Below are positions 4,784 through 6,376 of a stretch of DNA of 6,376 bases, piece by piece (position 1 is the stretch's first letter; every line of letters begins with the position of its first letter). Position numbers and translations under genes: made by a program. A model generated the notes under the pieces. It was not told the origin of the DNA. It saw only the letters and a program-made list of their open reading frames with translations, and did not search any database. The stretch spans positions 1-6,376 of the forward strand of contig CANNLO010000282.1 in the NCBI GenBank assembly GCA_947505055.1. The letters are read 5' to 3'. The DNA is from Methylococcaceae bacterium (GTDB lineage Bacteria; Pseudomonadota; Gammaproteobacteria; Methylococcales; Methylomonadaceae).

Positions 4784-6145
4784 CTAACTGTTGAAAACCA
4801 GCTCAGTCCCCAACGCATCATTCAGGGCTTTGGCGTAAGCGATACGAGCAGTTTGCATTACCGCTGCCAGGGCATTCAATCTCGCCAGTTCGTGGTCCAC
4901 GAAATTTAAGCTTTGCAATTGAGCTTTGGCTTCGTCCGAGAGCTTTTCGGTATCGTAATCTTTGTCGTCTATTTTAATCATTGTCATGGTATTTTTCATC
5001 GAAGCATTATTTGCTAACGCCTTAGGTGATCCTTCATAAACCATATTATTTACAAGAGAATCCATCTTTTCTGCAAGCAAGATTGGGTCATAGAGTGTAT
5101 ATCTACAGTTTCGTTTAAAATCTAATAAGTGCGTGATAGCTTCAATATTACGACCTTGATTGAAGAGCTTCACAGCATGGCTTGGAAAAAACTCCACCTC
5201 CCAGCAATCAATACCGGTACTATCAAGGATGGGCATTACATAGTCGTGTTCATCTGCTAGGTCTGCTAAAAAGTATTTGATTGGCTCAATAAAATCACAC
5301 CCGAACCATCTTGCATAAGCGACCCATTTAGTGGGCCTTGGATCAGTTTCAAATAAATAGTAATTTTGACTGATTGTTTCTTGTATCAATGACACGTTGG
5401 CAAAGCCATGTAACAGAGCACTTTCCCCTATTTGTTTTAAAATAGTGCCAATTCTTCCATCGTCTTCAAAATAGCGCCTTTGCGTGGAGGGACCTAAAGT
5501 GGGGTTTATATCCACTGCACAGGCATACTGTAAAAGTTTGCCATGCTTAAAAAGCGCATCTACGCCAATTAGTTCTCCCGTTATAAATGACTGGGCAAGA
5601 AGAGGCTCCTCAAAAGCATAAGCAGCCATGAACTTGTTATACGCCTGCGCTTCCTTAAAAATACTGACACCTTCTCCTCCATTTGAATAGTTTTTCTTAA
5701 TAACAATGGGCAAACCGAGCGTTTGTAATGCTTCCTTGGAAGATAGTGGGCAGTTGATAATTTTGAAAGTGGGACTGGGGATGCCTTGTTTGTAACAGTG
5801 CTCGGCAAAACCCACTTTATTTAGTATGGGTAGAGCTGTTTCATTGCGTATGGGTAGCAGTTCTTTCAGTGCCTTTATATTGCGCCTATAAATTTCCCAG
5901 AGAATAGGATCATCGCCAACCAATATATAGTTATAGTCATTATCCTTGACCCAGTTGACCAGCAGAGCCAATAAACTTTCCATAGAATCGCCCGTATCAA
6001 GCCAGCGTTCATAAAAACTGGTTTTACATAGCAAATTACGCCTTGGGCAGGCTATATGCACGTCATACCCCGCTTGTTTGAGCAAATAGGGCAGCTCTGT
6101 CAGCACGCTCCAGTTAAAGGTGACTAATAATATTTTGGGAGGCAT
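4784..6145 (-). CDS. ATP-grasp ligase-like protein with C-terminal DUF6447 module
   Basis: This 453-residue cytoplasmic protein is predicted to activate a carboxylate as an acyl-phosphate with ATP and ligate it to an amine or thiol. Residues 1-100 look like a pre-ATP-grasp alpha/beta domain (KILLVTFNWS, then HIACPRR). The ATP-grasp fold follows: PIVIKKNYSNGGEGVSIF (146-163) carries the nucleotide lysines and glycine-rich loop, QSFITGELIGVDALF (185-199) matches the central strands, and FETDPRPTKW (265-274) carries the magnesium-binding acidic residues in the E-x-x-P-R style. Residues 290-386 are an unassigned linker. Residues 387-445 are a full DUF6447 module, almost identical to the separate protein at 2671-2895, followed by an eight-residue tail, GTELVFNS. 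The junction keeps an ATG at the module's own start, but no Shine-Dalgarno precedes it, so the module is translated as a fusion. ATG 6143-6145 is the only plausible start, since an in-frame TAA lies 16 codons upstream with no ATG, GTG or TTG between; it lacks a Shine-Dalgarno. The substrate is unknown. Confidence 0.82.
   Translation of the reverse strand: MPPKILLVTFNWSVLTELPYLLKQAGYDVHIACPRRNLLCKTSFYERWLDTGDSMESLLALLVNWVKDNDYNYILVGDDPILWEIYRRNIKALKELLPIRNETALPILNKVGFAEHCYKQGIPSPTFKIINCPLSSKEALQTLGLPIVIKKNYSNGGEGVSIFKEAQAYNKFMAAYAFEEPLLAQSFITGELIGVDALFKHGKLLQYACAVDINPTLGPSTQRRYFEDDGRIGTILKQIGESALLHGFANVSLIQETISQNYYLFETDPRPTKWVAYARWFGCDFIEPIKYFLADLADEHDYVMPILDSTGIDCWEVEFFPSHAVKLFNQGRNIEAITHLLDFKRNCRYTLYDPILLAEKMDSLVNNMVYEGSPKALANNASMKNTMTMIKIDDKDYDTEKLSDEAKAQLQSLNFVDHELARLNALAAVMQTARIAYAKALNDALGTELVFNS
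4811..4987 (-). repeat. Duplicated DUF6447 module, copy 2 (inside the ATP-grasp gene)
   Basis: This is the partner of 2719-2895. Of the 13 nucleotide differences, eight are synonymous and five change residues (Ile to Met, Gln to Asn with two changes, Gln to His, Ser to Asn). The edges coincide with the module's coding limits rather than with any visible mobile-element end. Confidence 0.95.
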
Positions 6146-6161
6146 AAGGGTATAGTGTTTA

Positions 6162-6173
6162 TGATGATCATCA
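6162..6173. promoter_or_regulatory. 12-bp palindrome just upstream of the ATP-grasp start
   Basis: TGATGATCATCA is a perfect palindrome lying 16 bases before the start codon, where a ribosome-binding site or an operator would fall. The start itself is preceded by CTATACCCTT, with no purine-rich Shine-Dalgarno. The palindrome may be a regulator site; there is no independent evidence. Confidence 0.3.
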
Positions 6174-6191
6174 AATCCATAGGGTCCGAAT

Positions 6192-6235
6192 TAGCCAGCT
6201 AACTTAGTGGCTATTATTCTATTGCGCTATGCAAT
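6192..6235. repeat. Two small tandem inverted repeats in the intergenic gap
   Basis: TAGCCA (6192-6197) pairs with TGGCTA (6208-6213), and ATTGC (6221-6225) pairs with GCAAT (6231-6235). They lie in the 117-bp gap between the partial gene at the right edge and the ATP-grasp gene. No T-run follows on the minus strand, so they are weak evidence of a transcription boundary. Confidence 0.35.
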
Positions 6236-6262
6236 TCATAGTTAGTTTGTGGCATTAATAAC

Positions 6263-6376
6263 TTAGTGAAGCCCACCACGTCCTTTTTCAATCAACGGCG
6301 CAAATGCCGTTATTAAACGTTGCGTATTGTTAGCCATATTATGAACCGTATCACTTACGCTTTTAGCTCTGGCAAC
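6263..6376 (-). CDS. C-terminal end of an unidentified gene (partial, runs off right edge)
   Basis: One minus-strand frame is open from the window edge to a TAA at 6263-6265. It gives 37 residues beginning VARAKSVSDTVHNMANNTQR and ending LIEKGRGGLH. The composition is protein-like, probably a helix followed by a Gly-rich basic end. I do not recognise the family. It lies 117 bases upstream of the ATP-grasp gene on the same strand and could share its transcript. Confidence 0.6.
   Translation of the reverse strand, partial: VARAKSVSDTVHNMANNTQRLITAFAPLIEKGRGGLH

Noticed and set aside
1..6376. CRISPR array, tRNA or rRNA genes
   Set aside because: I saw no regularly spaced repeats of 25-40 bases and no tRNA-like or rRNA-like segments on either strand by eye.

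Overview
The window is an AT-rich stretch of bacterial DNA, most likely from a gammaproteobacterium. This is inferred from the kinds of gene present and from Shine-Dalgarno style starts, not from a marker gene. Every gene I can support lies on the minus strand, so transcription runs from right to left. The region looks accessory: it holds an insertion sequence end, a duplicated small-protein module, gene remnants and long non-coding gaps.

From right to left (the direction of transcription) it contains: the last 37 codons of an unidentified gene (6263-6376); a 453-residue ATP-grasp ligase-like protein whose C-terminus is a fused copy of a small helical domain of the DUF6447 type (4784-6145); an exported vanadium-dependent haloperoxidase / PAP2-superfamily enzyme with its full set of metal-oxyanion ligands (3158-4579); a start-less C-terminal fragment resembling the end of a secreted repeat protein (3008-3151); a probable intrinsic terminator (2919-2946); a free-standing 74-residue DUF6447 protein (2671-2895); a possible small exported protein ending in a pentanucleotide repeat (2349-2591); a possible 32-residue basic peptide (2221-2319); and a 513-residue SAM-dependent methyltransferase with a regulatory domain (614-2155). 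At the far left are an unassigned region (117-613) and the right end of an insertion sequence carrying the first codons of a probable IS5-type transposase (1-116).

The most interesting point is the paired DUF6447 module. It occurs once as a separate small protein and once fused to the C-terminus of the ATP-grasp enzyme. By my hand alignment the two copies match at 164 of 177 nucleotides, and they diverge abruptly at the first ATG and again after the conserved Ala-Leu that ends the domain. Each then has a short unrelated tail. ATP-grasp enzymes often ligate peptides or amino acids, so a small protein plus its homologue fused to such an enzyme, next to a haloperoxidase and a methyltransferase, could be a peptide or small-protein modification locus. 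That pathway is inference. The sequence shows the modules and their proximity; it does not show that they act together.
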